DNA from: an uncultured Oscillospiraceae bacterium
GTDB lineage: Bacteria; Bacillota; Clostridia; Oscillospirales; Acutalibacteraceae
Assembly (NCBI GenBank): GCA_902492455.1
Contig: CABULH010000005.1
Coordinates: 160,306-224,305 of the forward strand
Direction of reading: 5' to 3'
DNA: 64,000 nucleotides
How positions within the stretch are numbered: position 1 is the first letter of the stretch; every line of letters begins with the position of its first letter. Below are positions 1-9,316 of the stretch, piece after piece. The position numbers and the translations under genes were made by a program. A model generated the notes under the pieces. The model was not told the DNA's origin, searched no databases, and saw only the letters and a program-made list of their open reading frames with translations.

Positions 1-1662
1 GACGTTGACCTGATCCGACGGCTTGCTGCTGAAGAGATAGCCGCTGTACTGGGCCCGGATCATATAAATCAGGGCGAAAAGGACGAAGAAGATCGCCGCG
101 CTGGCAATGGAACCACGCTTCTCCCGCTTGATGTCCCAATAACCGTCGAAGGGATGGAACATGGCGTAGCTGCCGTAGCGCATCTCCCGCATCACCCGGG
201 TCTGGGAAAGCCGTTGAACCGGCGCCAGCCTGCGCACCAATCTGGGCACAAAGATCAGCACCAGAATCAGCACCACCAGCAGAATGGCAATCGGGGTAAA
301 GCGCTGGCTGATGTACTCGCTGCGGTACTCCTTAAAGGCTTGGGAGTAATAATACTTTTCATTGGTGGCCTGGAGCTTCTCCATGGCTTCGCTGAAGTTG
401 CCGTTCTGAATATCGATCCGCGCCAGATTGATGTAGGCGATATCGTAGTTGGAGCACTGATCCAGCACCTGGTTCCAGGCTTCCTCCGCCTTGGGCAGGT
501 AGCCTTCCTTCTGCAGGCCGACGGCATTATTGACGCACCGGCCGAAATCCGTGGGCGCGAATACGTCTATGCTGCCTTTGGAACGGTCGGTTACCAAAAC
601 GTCGTCCCCCGCCGCCGTCAGGCTGCTGGGAGAATAAAAGGAGCCGTTCAGGGCGCCCATGTTGCCGAAGACATACAGCAGGCTGCCTCCTTCGTCATAG
701 GCGAAAACCCGGCCCATCAGGGTATCCAGTGCCAGATAGCTGCCGTCCTCCCGCACAGTGATATCCACAAAGCTGGTCTGGAGATACGCACCGGTGGAAT
801 CGGCATAATCCCCATCCCCCGATGGATAGCCCATTTTCGCGGTCTTGCTGTATTTCAGCACATTTTCGCCCTGGCTGTTCAGCCGGGAGATGGGCTTCAC
901 ATTTTGGGTTTTGGCCGTCACATACAGGAAGCCCTTATCATCCATCTTCACCGCGTTGTATTCGGTGGGGACAATCTTCATCAGGGCGGCCGCCTGCTCT
1001 TTGGTGGCAAACCAGCGCCGGATGATCTGGGTAAAGGTGGGACTCACCTTGGGCGCGCCCATATAGCTCATGAACTCGCCGTTTTCATCCAGCTGTACCA
1101 GGCCCTGGTTGATGCCCTTGGCGATGACATACATCCGGCCGGCATAATCCACAGCCAATTGGGTGGGTTCATAGACATAATCCTCGGCCTGGGTCTCGAT
1201 GACCGGGCGGCCGAATTCCCTGATGAGCTGGTGGCTGACGCCGTCAAAGCAGAGGATGCGCGCGTTTGCCGAATCCGCGACGTACAGCTTGCCGTCCACC
1301 GCGCACAAGCCGGTGGGATTGTTGAAATTGTCCTGCGTCCCGTTGTTGTCAAAGGGACCGATCACGCCTTTGAGGTTATATTGATTGTCCAGCATCACGA
1401 TGCGGTTGTTGCCGCTGTCCGCGATGTATACCGTTCCCGCATTGTCGTAAATGATGCAGGAGAGGTCCTTAAGCTGTCCAAGCCCCAATGTTTCGCCGGT
1501 GATGGTTTTCACCGACGTATAGGCGGCCGGCGTCGCCACCGGCTCCCCCTCGGAGTTGTAGATATAGGGAAAATAACCCAGTCCTCCGTTCAGATCAGGG
1601 GAAGCGGCCGCCGGAAGAATAAGGCCGATCAAAACGGCCAAAACACATATGATTCGCTTCAT
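1..1662 (-). CDS. Membrane NHL-repeat/Yip1-like protein, 3' end outside window
   Basis: Frame starts at the ATG at 1662 and stays open to base 1, so the C-terminus is missing (about 554 residues visible). It has a signal peptide (MKRIICVLAVLIG...), then roughly 300 residues of NHL/beta-propeller repeats with recurring YIADSGNNRI and YVADSANARI units, a short TPR-like helical stretch, and a membrane segment (ILLVVLILVLIFV). The last part (YAMFHPFDGYWDIKREKRGS) begins a Yip1-like membrane domain. The AAGGAG ribosome site overlaps the stop region of the upstream permease, so it is translationally linked to the ABC operon. Such proteins recur beside CUT1 sugar transporters in Firmicutes, but their role is not established. 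A sensor or scaffold at the membrane is only a guess. Confidence 0.75.
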   Translation of the reverse strand, partial: MKRIICVLAVLIGLILPAAASPDLNGGLGYFPYIYNSEGEPVATPAAYTSVKTITGETLGLGQLKDLSCIIYDNAGTVYIADSGNNRIVMLDNQYNLKGVIGPFDNNGTQDNFNNPTGLCAVDGKLYVADSANARILCFDGVSHQLIREFGRPVIETQAEDYVYEPTQLAVDYAGRMYVIAKGINQGLVQLDENGEFMSYMGAPKVSPTFTQIIRRWFATKEQAAALMKIVPTEYNAVKMDDKGFLYVTAKTQNVKPISRLNSQGENVLKYSKTAKMGYPSGDGDYADSTGAYLQTSFVDITVREDGSYLALDTLMGRVFAYDEGGSLLYVFGNMGALNGSFYSPSSLTAAGDDVLVTDRSKGSIDVFAPTDFGRCVNNAVGLQKEGYLPKAEEAWNQVLDQCSNYDIAYINLARIDIQNGNFSEAMEKLQATNEKYYYSQAFKEYRSEYISQRFTPIAILLVVLILVLIFVPRLVRRLAPVQRLSQTRVMREMRYGSYAMFHPFDGYWDIKREKRGSIASAAIFFVLFALIYMIRAQYSGYLFSSKPSDQVNV

Positions 1663-1672
1663 AGGCCCGCTT

Positions 1673-2536
1673 CTACTCCTTCATTCCGGATGTGGACATG
1701 GTCTCGATAATGCTGCTCTGGGTGGTGATGAAGATGGTGATGGGCACCAGCATCATGATGACGGTCACCGCCGCGCCGACGCCGGCCCGGGCGATACCGC
1801 CGGCCAGAATCTGTCCCAAAGCATAGGAAAGGGTCTTCAGTTCCTCGTTAAAGATGAAGTTGGAGGCCCCCATATTCCACAGATTCTGCACCTGCAGAAG
1901 GGTCAGGGTCAGCCACGCCGCCTTGACGTTGGGCATGGCGATCCGCCAGAAAATCCGCCATTGGCCGGCGCCGTCGATCCGGGCGGCCTCCAGCAGGGAG
2001 TCGGGTATCTGCTCCATGAACTGCTTCATGAGATAAAGTCCCAGCGGCGTGGCGAAGGAGGGAACAATCAGCGCAAGATAGGTGTTGATCCACTTCAGGT
2101 TCGCCATGATGATGTAGTTTGGAATGGCCGTGACCGTGGCGTTGAACATCAGCGCCAGCACGATGATGTTGAAGATCACGTCCCTGCCGGGAAACTTCTT
2201 CTTCGCCAGCGGGAAGGCGCACATGGAAGCCAGAATCACATGGCCGAAGGTGCCCGCGACGGTGATAAAGACGGTGTTGAACAGGTACCGCAGAAAGGGC
2301 ACCCAGGAATTGGACATGATGGTCATCATGTCGCTGTAGTTTTTCCCCGTCGGGTTAATGGGAATCAGCTTGGGCGGAAACAGCCACAACTCGTCCAGCG
2401 GTTTAAAGGAGTTGCTGATGCTCAGTATCAAAGGAGTCGCGGTAAAGAGCGCGAAAACCAGCATGACGAGAAAAAGAAGGATGGTGCCGCCCAGGGAGCG
2501 ATTGACCCGGCGTCTGCAGATTTTGATCCGTTTCAT
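1673..2536 (-). CDS. Carbohydrate ABC transporter permease, MalG type
   Basis: 287 residues with about six hydrophobic segments and the cytoplasmic EAA loop of binding-protein-dependent permeases (EAARIDGAGQWRIFWRIAMP), which docks the ATPase. Length and the N-terminal region (SISNSFKPLDELW) fit the MalG/ABC_membrane CUT1 family. It starts two bases after the stop of the MalF-type partner, so the two are co-translated. The pair should form the channel for sugars delivered by the three binding proteins encoded upstream. No ATPase gene is in the window, so a shared MsiK/UgpC-type ATPase encoded elsewhere is likely (inference). Confidence 0.92.
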   Translation of the reverse strand: MKRIKICRRRVNRSLGGTILLFLVMLVFALFTATPLILSISNSFKPLDELWLFPPKLIPINPTGKNYSDMMTIMSNSWVPFLRYLFNTVFITVAGTFGHVILASMCAFPLAKKKFPGRDVIFNIIVLALMFNATVTAIPNYIIMANLKWINTYLALIVPSFATPLGLYLMKQFMEQIPDSLLEAARIDGAGQWRIFWRIAMPNVKAAWLTLTLLQVQNLWNMGASNFIFNEELKTLSYALGQILAGGIARAGVGAAVTVIMMLVPITIFITTQSSIIETMSTSGMKE

Positions 2537-2538
2537 AC

Positions 2539-3468
2539 TCAGCCCCCCAGTTTCTTCAGCAGCCGCTGCACCACCATGTTGGATCCCACCATGATGACAA
2601 AGAGCATGGTGGCAATGGCGGAGGCATAGCCCATTTCAAACCGGACGTTGCCGTAATCCTGCAGCAGATGTACCAGGGTGTGCAGCGCGTAGTTGGTGCT
2701 GGGGAAGCCGAAGAGTCCGCTGATGATATCTCCCACGCCGAAAGAGGTGGTAATGCTCATCACCGCGCCGAACATCAGCTGAGGCCGCATGGAGGGTAGG
2801 GTGATGTACCACAGCTCCTGCCACCGGTTTTTGATGCCGTCCACCGAACCGGCTTCATACAGGCTCCGGTCCACATTCTGATAGCCGGCGATAAAGGACA
2901 GGAAACTGGTGCCCAGACTCATCCACAGGATAACCGCAATGGCGGTGCCCATCATATAATTGGTGTCGGTCAGCCACTGAATTGGCGAGTAGGTCAGCCC
3001 CAGGGACATCAGCAGAGAGTTGAGCAGACCGTTGGAATCGCCGTTGAGGATAATGGACCACACCATGTAGGCGCCGCCGCTGAGGGTGGGCGCATAGAAC
3101 AGCAGCGTGAACACCGCCCGCAGCTTCGGCGGGAACTCGTTCACCAGCCAGGCCAGCAGCAGACAGAGGAAGAAGCTGACCGGACCGGTGACCACCGCCA
3201 GCACCAGGGTGTTTTTCAATGCGATCATAAACAGGCTGTCCTGCATGATCAGGCGGAAATAGTTGTTCAGCCCCACAAACTCAGGCGCTTCAAGAACATT
3301 GAAGTAAGTAAAACTCAGGAAAATGGAAATCAAGACGGGAAGCACCGTAAATACCACGAACAGCAGCATATACGGCAGTATAAACAGATAGTCGTCGGCA
3401 TACCGGATCAGGGGATTCTTCTTCCTTTTCCGGGGCTTATCGACGCTTATTTTTGCTACTTGGTTCAT
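2539..3468 (-). CDS. Sugar ABC transporter permease, MalF type
   Basis: 309 residues. A basic N-terminus (KPRKRKK) is followed by about six transmembrane segments and an EAA loop (YEAGSVDGIKNRWQELWYIT). This is the MalF/UgpA-like half of a CUT1 importer. It lies 64 bases downstream of the large binding protein and two bases upstream of the MalG-type permease. The substrate is inferred from the operon, which opens with an alpha-L-fucosidase: probably a fucosylated oligosaccharide or its product. Confidence 0.92.
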   Translation of the reverse strand: MNQVAKISVDKPRKRKKNPLIRYADDYLFILPYMLLFVVFTVLPVLISIFLSFTYFNVLEAPEFVGLNNYFRLIMQDSLFMIALKNTLVLAVVTGPVSFFLCLLLAWLVNEFPPKLRAVFTLLFYAPTLSGGAYMVWSIILNGDSNGLLNSLLMSLGLTYSPIQWLTDTNYMMGTAIAVILWMSLGTSFLSFIAGYQNVDRSLYEAGSVDGIKNRWQELWYITLPSMRPQLMFGAVMSITTSFGVGDIISGLFGFPSTNYALHTLVHLLQDYGNVRFEMGYASAIATMLFVIMVGSNMVVQRLLKKLGG

Positions 3469-3532
3469 GTTAGCCCCATTTCTCCGCAGACACGGTCGGA
3501 CAAAACGCCTTGTGTCTCAGGCATGTTGATCA

Positions 3533-6490
3533 TCAGGACACGGGCAGCTTGAATTCCTGCCGCTTATTCCGGATTTCATTGTTAATCTCCCGGGCGGAGG
3601 ATACCATGGTCTCCCGCACGTCTTTGCCGTCCAGCACCACGTCGCGGAAGGCAAAATCAAAATAACGGGAGGTGAAATAGCCGCCGGGCACCTCCGGAAT
3701 CGCTTTTACATACTGCCACTGCTCCGTCAGCGCCTCTTGGGTGCTGCGGTCCCAAGCGATGGTTTTCATCGCTTCCACATTGGCGGTGGGATAACGGGCG
3801 GCAGAGCCCATAACGCTTTCCAGCTCACTGGCGTACCGGGATTGGGTGTCCGCCTGGGTCCACCATTTCAGGAACTCCCAAGCCGCTTCCTTCTCCTCGG
3901 ACTGTTTCATAATCACGCCGCCGGTAACCGTTCCGGCCACCGAATGATCCAGCACGGTTTCCCCATTCTCGTCGGTGCGGTAGGTGCCGGGCACCACCGT
4001 CATATCCCACATACCCTTAATCTCCGGCGCGAAAACAGACAGCTGATTATAGGTGGTGAAATCCGCGATGCCGATGGGCATCTCTCCCGTGCGGAACCGG
4101 TTGGCGAAATCAAAAGCAATGGGCTGCTTATACGCGGTATACAGCTCCGTAAACCGCTCAAAGGTATCGATTCCCTCCACGCTGTCCAGGGCGGTGGTCA
4201 TGCCGTTTTCACTGTACAGGGATCCGCCGGCCTGATAGAGCATGGTGGCATAGTTGTTCAATGTGGTGGCGACGCCGAACATCAGATAGCTTTTCTGAAT
4301 CAGCGGCAGCACCTTTTTCAAAAGGGAATCCCAGGAACGCAGATCCTCTTCATCGATTCCCAGCTCCTCCAGGATATCCTTGCGATAGAACAGCATGGGG
4401 AAGGTTTGGGTTTCCGGCAGGGCGTACAGACCGCCGTTATAGCTGAAAGGCTCCAGAGCGCTGCCATAAAAACGGCTTTTCACCTCTTCGGCGCCGGCGA
4501 ATTCGGAGAGATCACAGACCGCGTTGCGCAGGGCGTAGTTCAGGGGGTCGGCCTGGGTCTGCTGCAGCGCCACATCCGGCCCGATGCCCGCCAGGGTCGC
4601 CGGCAGCAGGGAACCGGCGGAAACCAGCTGCAGATTCACGCCGATATTGCTCTTCTCCACAAAGACGTCATTGATCAGCTGCTTGATGATCTGGGCCTGA
4701 TCCCGGCCCGCGGCATTGCCGGATGAAGCGCCGGCCGTGCTGGCCGCCGTCGTGACAACGGTGCTGGAGCCCACCCAAACGGTGATCTCCCGGTCCACAT
4801 TGGCGCCGCTCTGGCCCACCGTGGCGTAATCCTGGAAGAAGGAGGAAATAAACTGCAGGAAATAATGCTTTGTCAGCCCGAAGAAATTGGCCTCCGCTTT
4901 GGGAGCCGCCTCCCCCGGCTTCAGCAGCTGAAAGGAATCCAGCTGCAGCGGCTGAGAGGTTTCACTCAACAACCAAGTGCCCAGACCGGATATGTTGTTG
5001 TTGAAATCATTCAAGCGGCGGCTGATGGTGGTTTCATCCTTCACCATGCCGTCCATCTGCAGATAGAGCTTCTGAATGGTCGCCGTGTTCTGACCGGCTT
5101 TTCCTTCTCCCAGCGCCTTGATCTCCTCTTCCACGGCCTTGAGCCGGGCACTGGTATCCGCCATTTTTTCAATCACTTCGGGGATGACTTTGTCAAACTG
5201 GTAATCCCGGTAAACGTCCGGATCTGGTCCGGTGAACATCACGATCCGGCGGTAGATTTCATTGAGATCCAGCACGATATCCTGCATCTCTCCCACAATG
5301 GAGGCGAAGCTGCCCAGGGTCACTTCCATCCGGATAACGTGATCTCCTTTAGGCAGCCAGAAGCGATAGCCTTCCCCGCCGGTTTCCTCGGCGCCCAGCA
5401 CCGTGGATTGCCAGCTGCCGGAATAGGGGAACTCTATCTGTTCCGCTTCTGCGAAAGGCACCTTGCCATCTATCATCAGCCTTCTGGCGGACACATTGTT
5501 GGCTTTCGCATCCTGCTTGAAGCGCAGCGCGAAGGTATACAGTCCGTCCTCCGGCACATTGATTTCCCATTCCAGCCACTGTCCCGCCATCCCCCAACGA
5601 TCGGTGCCGATGGTGTTGTAGCGGATCTTGTCCACTTCATAAGGGGTGCTCAGCGGCGATGTACGGTCATTGATCGGGTAAAGCATCTGATCTGATTTGT
5701 AGGCCGCGTTCTCCGCCTCCTTCAAAGGCAAAGACTGGGCGGCGTCGGTATACCCTTCCGCTTTCCAGGCGGCCAGCTGTTCTTCATAGGACAGCAGGTT
5801 TTCCGCCGTATGCAGCAGGATGGTGTGCAGCGCCGCGGGTTCCTTATCCGAGACGATGCGCAGGGTGTGCTGCCCTTCCGTCAAATAAAAACGCAGCGGG
5901 TCATTATAATAGCCTGCGGCGTCCCGAACCTCCGCCTCCATCCATTTGGGCTTTTCCACCTGGGTGGGCCGGATATCATTGCCTGTGGTATCCTGGGTAA
6001 TGGGTCCGTTATCCGCCCAGGAACGGGAAAATTCCACTCCCGCCGCCTCTTCAAACGGCAGAGCCCCGTCGATATAAAAACTGCGGGTGATGGATCCGCC
6101 GGTGCCTTCCAGTGGGAAATACACCAGCCGCATATTATAGAACCCCGCCTTATTCACGGTGAAGGTATATTCCACATATCCTTCATCGCCGGTAAGCAGG
6201 GTTTTGCCTTCTTTTCCCTGATAATTGTCTTCCGTCGTCAGGTTTTCCATTTCCGCCGCTGTATAGCCGGCAGCGGAGATGGGCAGGTCCTGACCGGCGA
6301 AGGCTGCGTCCTTATGTTCTGTTAAATACGCCTGATAACTGCCAGGGGCGGCCGGGGAGGGGGCCTCCCCGGCGGGCGCGGTTTCTTCCGCGCCCAGCAC
6401 GGGCAGAGCCCCCACCGACTGCACCAATAGGACGGACGCCGCCACGGACGTGATTATCCTGCGCATTCTGTTGAACCGTCTGTATTCCAT
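3533..6490 (-). CDS. Extracellular solute-binding protein with N-terminal carbohydrate-binding-like modules
   Basis: 985 residues from the ATG at 6490, which has AAGG nine bases upstream; a GTG at 6496 is a poorer alternative. A signal peptide ends near PVLGA and there is no lipobox Cys. Residues about 60-235 and 260-415 are two beta-rich, Tyr/Trp-rich units (EGYVEYTFTVNKAGFYNMRL, then WLEWEINVPEDGLYTFALRF) resembling carbohydrate-binding modules. A helical linker (about 420-520) follows. Residues about 570 to the end form a family 1 solute-binding domain (NIGVNLQLVSAGSLLPATLA; RTGEMPIGIADFTTYNQLSV). Usual binding proteins have 400-550 residues, so this is roughly doubled. It sits directly before the permease genes and is probably a ligand-delivery component. 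Confidence 0.85.
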   Translation of the reverse strand: MEYRRFNRMRRIITSVAASVLLVQSVGALPVLGAEETAPAGEAPSPAAPGSYQAYLTEHKDAAFAGQDLPISAAGYTAAEMENLTTEDNYQGKEGKTLLTGDEGYVEYTFTVNKAGFYNMRLVYFPLEGTGGSITRSFYIDGALPFEEAAGVEFSRSWADNGPITQDTTGNDIRPTQVEKPKWMEAEVRDAAGYYNDPLRFYLTEGQHTLRIVSDKEPAALHTILLHTAENLLSYEEQLAAWKAEGYTDAAQSLPLKEAENAAYKSDQMLYPINDRTSPLSTPYEVDKIRYNTIGTDRWGMAGQWLEWEINVPEDGLYTFALRFKQDAKANNVSARRLMIDGKVPFAEAEQIEFPYSGSWQSTVLGAEETGGEGYRFWLPKGDHVIRMEVTLGSFASIVGEMQDIVLDLNEIYRRIVMFTGPDPDVYRDYQFDKVIPEVIEKMADTSARLKAVEEEIKALGEGKAGQNTATIQKLYLQMDGMVKDETTISRRLNDFNNNISGLGTWLLSETSQPLQLDSFQLLKPGEAAPKAEANFFGLTKHYFLQFISSFFQDYATVGQSGANVDREITVWVGSSTVVTTAASTAGASSGNAAGRDQAQIIKQLINDVFVEKSNIGVNLQLVSAGSLLPATLAGIGPDVALQQTQADPLNYALRNAVCDLSEFAGAEEVKSRFYGSALEPFSYNGGLYALPETQTFPMLFYRKDILEELGIDEEDLRSWDSLLKKVLPLIQKSYLMFGVATTLNNYATMLYQAGGSLYSENGMTTALDSVEGIDTFERFTELYTAYKQPIAFDFANRFRTGEMPIGIADFTTYNQLSVFAPEIKGMWDMTVVPGTYRTDENGETVLDHSVAGTVTGGVIMKQSEEKEAAWEFLKWWTQADTQSRYASELESVMGSAARYPTANVEAMKTIAWDRSTQEALTEQWQYVKAIPEVPGGYFTSRYFDFAFRDVVLDGKDVRETMVSSAREINNEIRNKRQEFKLPVS

Positions 6491-6532
6491 ATTCACTCAC
6501 CTTCCGTATGGCCTGCGTCCGCCGAACTTAGG

Positions 6533-8131
6533 TCACGGCAGCTTGGCAAAAGCATCCTGGACATCTTTGTCATAAGCGCCGGCGATCGCCTGGAACGCCG
6601 CGTCCACCGTCTGCGTACCCCAGAAAATGGAGCCGTACTGCGCCACATTCAGAGCATCGCCCAAGGTCCGTACGTTGTAGCCCAGATCAATCACGCCGTT
6701 GTCGGCAGCCAGCTTCATCATCTGGCGGCTCAGATTATCGCCGTCCATGAAGAACTCCGCCGTGGTGTCCTCATCATAGGCGGTCATGTCTTTGGCATAA
6801 TCCTCAATCGGCCGGGAAATCGCCCGGAAGATCTTAGCGGTCTTCACGTAGTCGGGATTGGTTCTGGTCATGGCGTAGCCCTGCAGGGTCTGCGCATAGG
6901 TCATATATTTGCTGGCGCTGGGTCCCTTGGGATATACCACCAGGCCGTAATCCAGGCCTTCCATCTGCTTGAAGTTGGTACCGTACCAAATACGGCCGGA
7001 AATAAAGCCGATTAAGCCTTTTTCAAAGCTGCTGAACAAGGTCTGCACGGCAGGCATATTGCCCCAGGTTTCTTCCTTCTTCATGTTGGGATAAATCTTC
7101 ATGGTTTTATCCACATTGACAATCTGATTAAAGAAGTTCATCGCCGCCAGATATTTGGAATCCGTATAGGTGGTGGTGAGTTTGCCGTTGGAGCCTTCGG
7201 TTATTGCTTTGGCGCCGTTGGAAATCGCCAGAGCGCGACCGGGATCAGCATAAACATCCGCCCAGCCCAGACCATAACGGTTGGCGCTGGCTTTGGTGAT
7301 TTTCTGGAGCATTTCCCGGAAAACATCCCAGGTCCAGGTGCCCTTCTGCGCCATCTGAGCGGGATCGTCTTTAATGCCCGCCGCCTTGAGAACGTCGCGG
7401 TTGTACCACAGCACGGTGGCGCCGCCTTCGGCAGGCCGCTCAAATTCCATGATATAGTTCTTGCCGTTGAGGGTGGTGTTCAGGTGAGTCTGGATCCATC
7501 GGGTGTCGTAAAAATTAACAATGTCGGCCACATCGTTCCAGGGACGCAGGAAGCCCGCGCCCGCCGCCGGGATCCACATTTCCGGCAGCATCTTGAGAAT
7601 GTCCGCCACCTTGTCGCCCGCCATGATCCGGGGCATCAGAGCCTCCATGCCGCCGTAGAAATCGGTGATGCGGATCTTGCAGTTGTACTGCTTTTCCACC
7701 TCATCGAACCGCTGGTGGTACATCCGCTCCACCAGGCCGGCGTTATCCGGCGCTTCCCGGTTCATCCAGGGGTTGGCGATAACGAACTCATAGCCGCCCA
7801 TGTTCTCCACGGTATCGTCATAGAGCTTACGCTCCGTGGACACCGGCGGTTTGTTGTTATTCGTGTTGGAACTGGTGCTGGTGTTGGAATTGGGCGTGGA
7901 GTTCGGGCCGGTGCTGGCATCCGAACTGGAGTCGGTGCTGGCATCGCCGCTGGAATTCGTGCTGGCATCAGGACTGGAACTGGTGCTGGAACCGGTGCTG
8001 GAACTGGTTTTGGAGCTGGTGGTCGAGCCTGAACCGGAGCTGGTGTCGGAATTGCCTCCACAGCCACTGGCCAAGCCAACAGTCAGCAACAAAGCAGACA
8101 GCAGTCCAACCATTCTGATATAGAGCTTCAT
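6533..8131 (-). CDS. Extracellular solute-binding lipoprotein (paralogue A)
   Basis: 532 residues from the ATG at 8131, chosen for its AAGGAG site nine bases upstream. A lipobox (TVGLASGCGG) is followed by about 85 residues of Ser/Thr/Asn/Gly/Pro low-complexity spacer, then a family 1 solute-binding domain starting near ENMGGYEFVIANPWMNRE. It is closely similar to the second lipoprotein at 9317-10921 over the whole mature domain (both have ITDFYGGMEALMPRIMAGDK). The likely role is substrate capture at the cell surface for the CUT1 permeases downstream. Ligand differences between the two copies cannot be read from sequence. Confidence 0.9.
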   Translation of the reverse strand: MKLYIRMVGLLSALLLTVGLASGCGGNSDTSSGSGSTTSSKTSSSTGSSTSSSPDASTNSSGDASTDSSSDASTGPNSTPNSNTSTSSNTNNNKPPVSTERKLYDDTVENMGGYEFVIANPWMNREAPDNAGLVERMYHQRFDEVEKQYNCKIRITDFYGGMEALMPRIMAGDKVADILKMLPEMWIPAAGAGFLRPWNDVADIVNFYDTRWIQTHLNTTLNGKNYIMEFERPAEGGATVLWYNRDVLKAAGIKDDPAQMAQKGTWTWDVFREMLQKITKASANRYGLGWADVYADPGRALAISNGAKAITEGSNGKLTTTYTDSKYLAAMNFFNQIVNVDKTMKIYPNMKKEETWGNMPAVQTLFSSFEKGLIGFISGRIWYGTNFKQMEGLDYGLVVYPKGPSASKYMTYAQTLQGYAMTRTNPDYVKTAKIFRAISRPIEDYAKDMTAYDEDTTAEFFMDGDNLSRQMMKLAADNGVIDLGYNVRTLGDALNVAQYGSIFWGTQTVDAAFQAIAGAYDKDVQDAFAKLP

Positions 8132-8189
8132 GGGTACACTCTCCTTTTTTAAATTAACACGCATCGTTTAAGGTGCATGTTTAAGGCGA

Positions 8190-9266
8190 TTAATAACGAT
8201 AGGCCGCTTCGGCGCTGTAGTCGAGGTAATATTTCACAGCCTCTCCCGGCACATTCCAGGGGATATGGTTGCCGATACACATCATGTAGCCGCCGGACAT
8301 TTTCGCCGTTTCCACCATATTGTCCACCATCTTTTTAATGGCGGCCTTATCCCCCGACTGCAGAATCCGGCTGTCTCCTTCTCCGGCGATAAAGGCATCC
8401 TTATGCCGCCGGGCGATAGCTTTATAATTGGTATAGGGTTCGGAGATGATTCCTCTGGCGCCGCAGGCCATCACATCATCCGCATAAGCATCCATACAGC
8501 CGTCGGCCATGAAGATGACCTCCTTACCCGCTGCCTTCAGCATACCGAAAAACTCCTCATACCGGGGGAAGATGTATTTGTTCATCCACGCCGGCGAGCA
8601 GATGGGACCATTCGTCATCACGATATCGTCATGGCAGACCACAAAGTTCACCGGCAGCCGGGCAAAAGCACGGAACAGCCGGCGGTTCAGTTCAGCGAAT
8701 TCATCCATGATCCGCTCGAACTCTTTCTCCAGACAGATTTCCAGAAACAGTTCCCAGCCGAAGGTGAGCAGCGGCCACATGAACATGGTGGTGTAAATCC
8801 CCACATCCGCCGCGGAGCCTGCCGGCGCCTTATCGCCCCATTCGGCGGGATACCGTTTCCGATAGGTCTGATACAAAATCTCTTCACTGGAATAATCGTA
8901 AGGGGACACCGACGGCCAGTCGGTGAAATCCGCTTTTTTCAGCGGGCTGAAGGCCAGCGCCTCCTCCGCTGATTTGAAATAGGCTTCGCCGTGTTCCCAA
9001 CCGCTTTCCGTATCCCCCCACCGGGTGGTGTGCCCCACCCGGTCCGCCTCCTGCTTAGGAGGCGGAATGGGTGTATCTTCGTCTGGAATCGGCAGCCGAA
9101 GCTGAGGATACAGCTGAGCCATTCGCTGGCGGCAGAGGCGGGGATGCCGGTAATAGTCGATGCCGGTCAGGTAGGTCTCGGCATCCGGATTGGACCAATG
9201 CTCCCAGTGAACCACCCGCCGGGGTCCCCGGCCCATAAAAGTCAAATAGCGCTCATCTTCCGTCAT
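8190..9266 (-). CDS. Uroporphyrinogen decarboxylase (URO-D) family protein
   Basis: 358 residues; the ATG at 9266 has GGAGGG upstream. The C-terminal half fits the URO-D/MtaA-like TIM barrel (VVCHDDIVMTNGPICSPAWM, then FMADGCMDAYADDVMACG and GEGDSRILQSGDKAAIKKMV). Real HemE enzymes have about 345 residues and lie in heme operons. This one sits between two sugar-binding lipoprotein genes and lacks a clear HemE N-terminus, so heme synthesis is unlikely. URO-D-like proteins are common in sugar-utilisation loci of gut Clostridia with unproven function, perhaps a methyltransferase or lyase. Confidence 0.8.
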   Translation of the reverse strand: MTEDERYLTFMGRGPRRVVHWEHWSNPDAETYLTGIDYYRHPRLCRQRMAQLYPQLRLPIPDEDTPIPPPKQEADRVGHTTRWGDTESGWEHGEAYFKSAEEALAFSPLKKADFTDWPSVSPYDYSSEEILYQTYRKRYPAEWGDKAPAGSAADVGIYTTMFMWPLLTFGWELFLEICLEKEFERIMDEFAELNRRLFRAFARLPVNFVVCHDDIVMTNGPICSPAWMNKYIFPRYEEFFGMLKAAGKEVIFMADGCMDAYADDVMACGARGIISEPYTNYKAIARRHKDAFIAGEGDSRILQSGDKAAIKKMVDNMVETAKMSGGYMMCIGNHIPWNVPGEAVKYYLDYSAEAAYRY

Positions 9267-9316
9267 TCCTGCATCCCTCCTCCGCGCTCTTTTTATCGGA
9301 TGTTTACGCGCTGGTT

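Noticed and set aside
154..1710. 518-codon plus-strand frame opposite the NHL/Yip1-like gene
   Set aside because: The minus strand encodes a signal peptide and repeats, is open to the window edge and is coupled to the permease. The plus frame lacks any domain.
7484..8123. Plus-strand frames rich in Gly-Ala-Gly or Leu-Glu-Leu-Val repeats
   Set aside because: They are reverse readings of the Ser/Thr/Asn spacer of the lipoprotein, so the repeats are a by-product.
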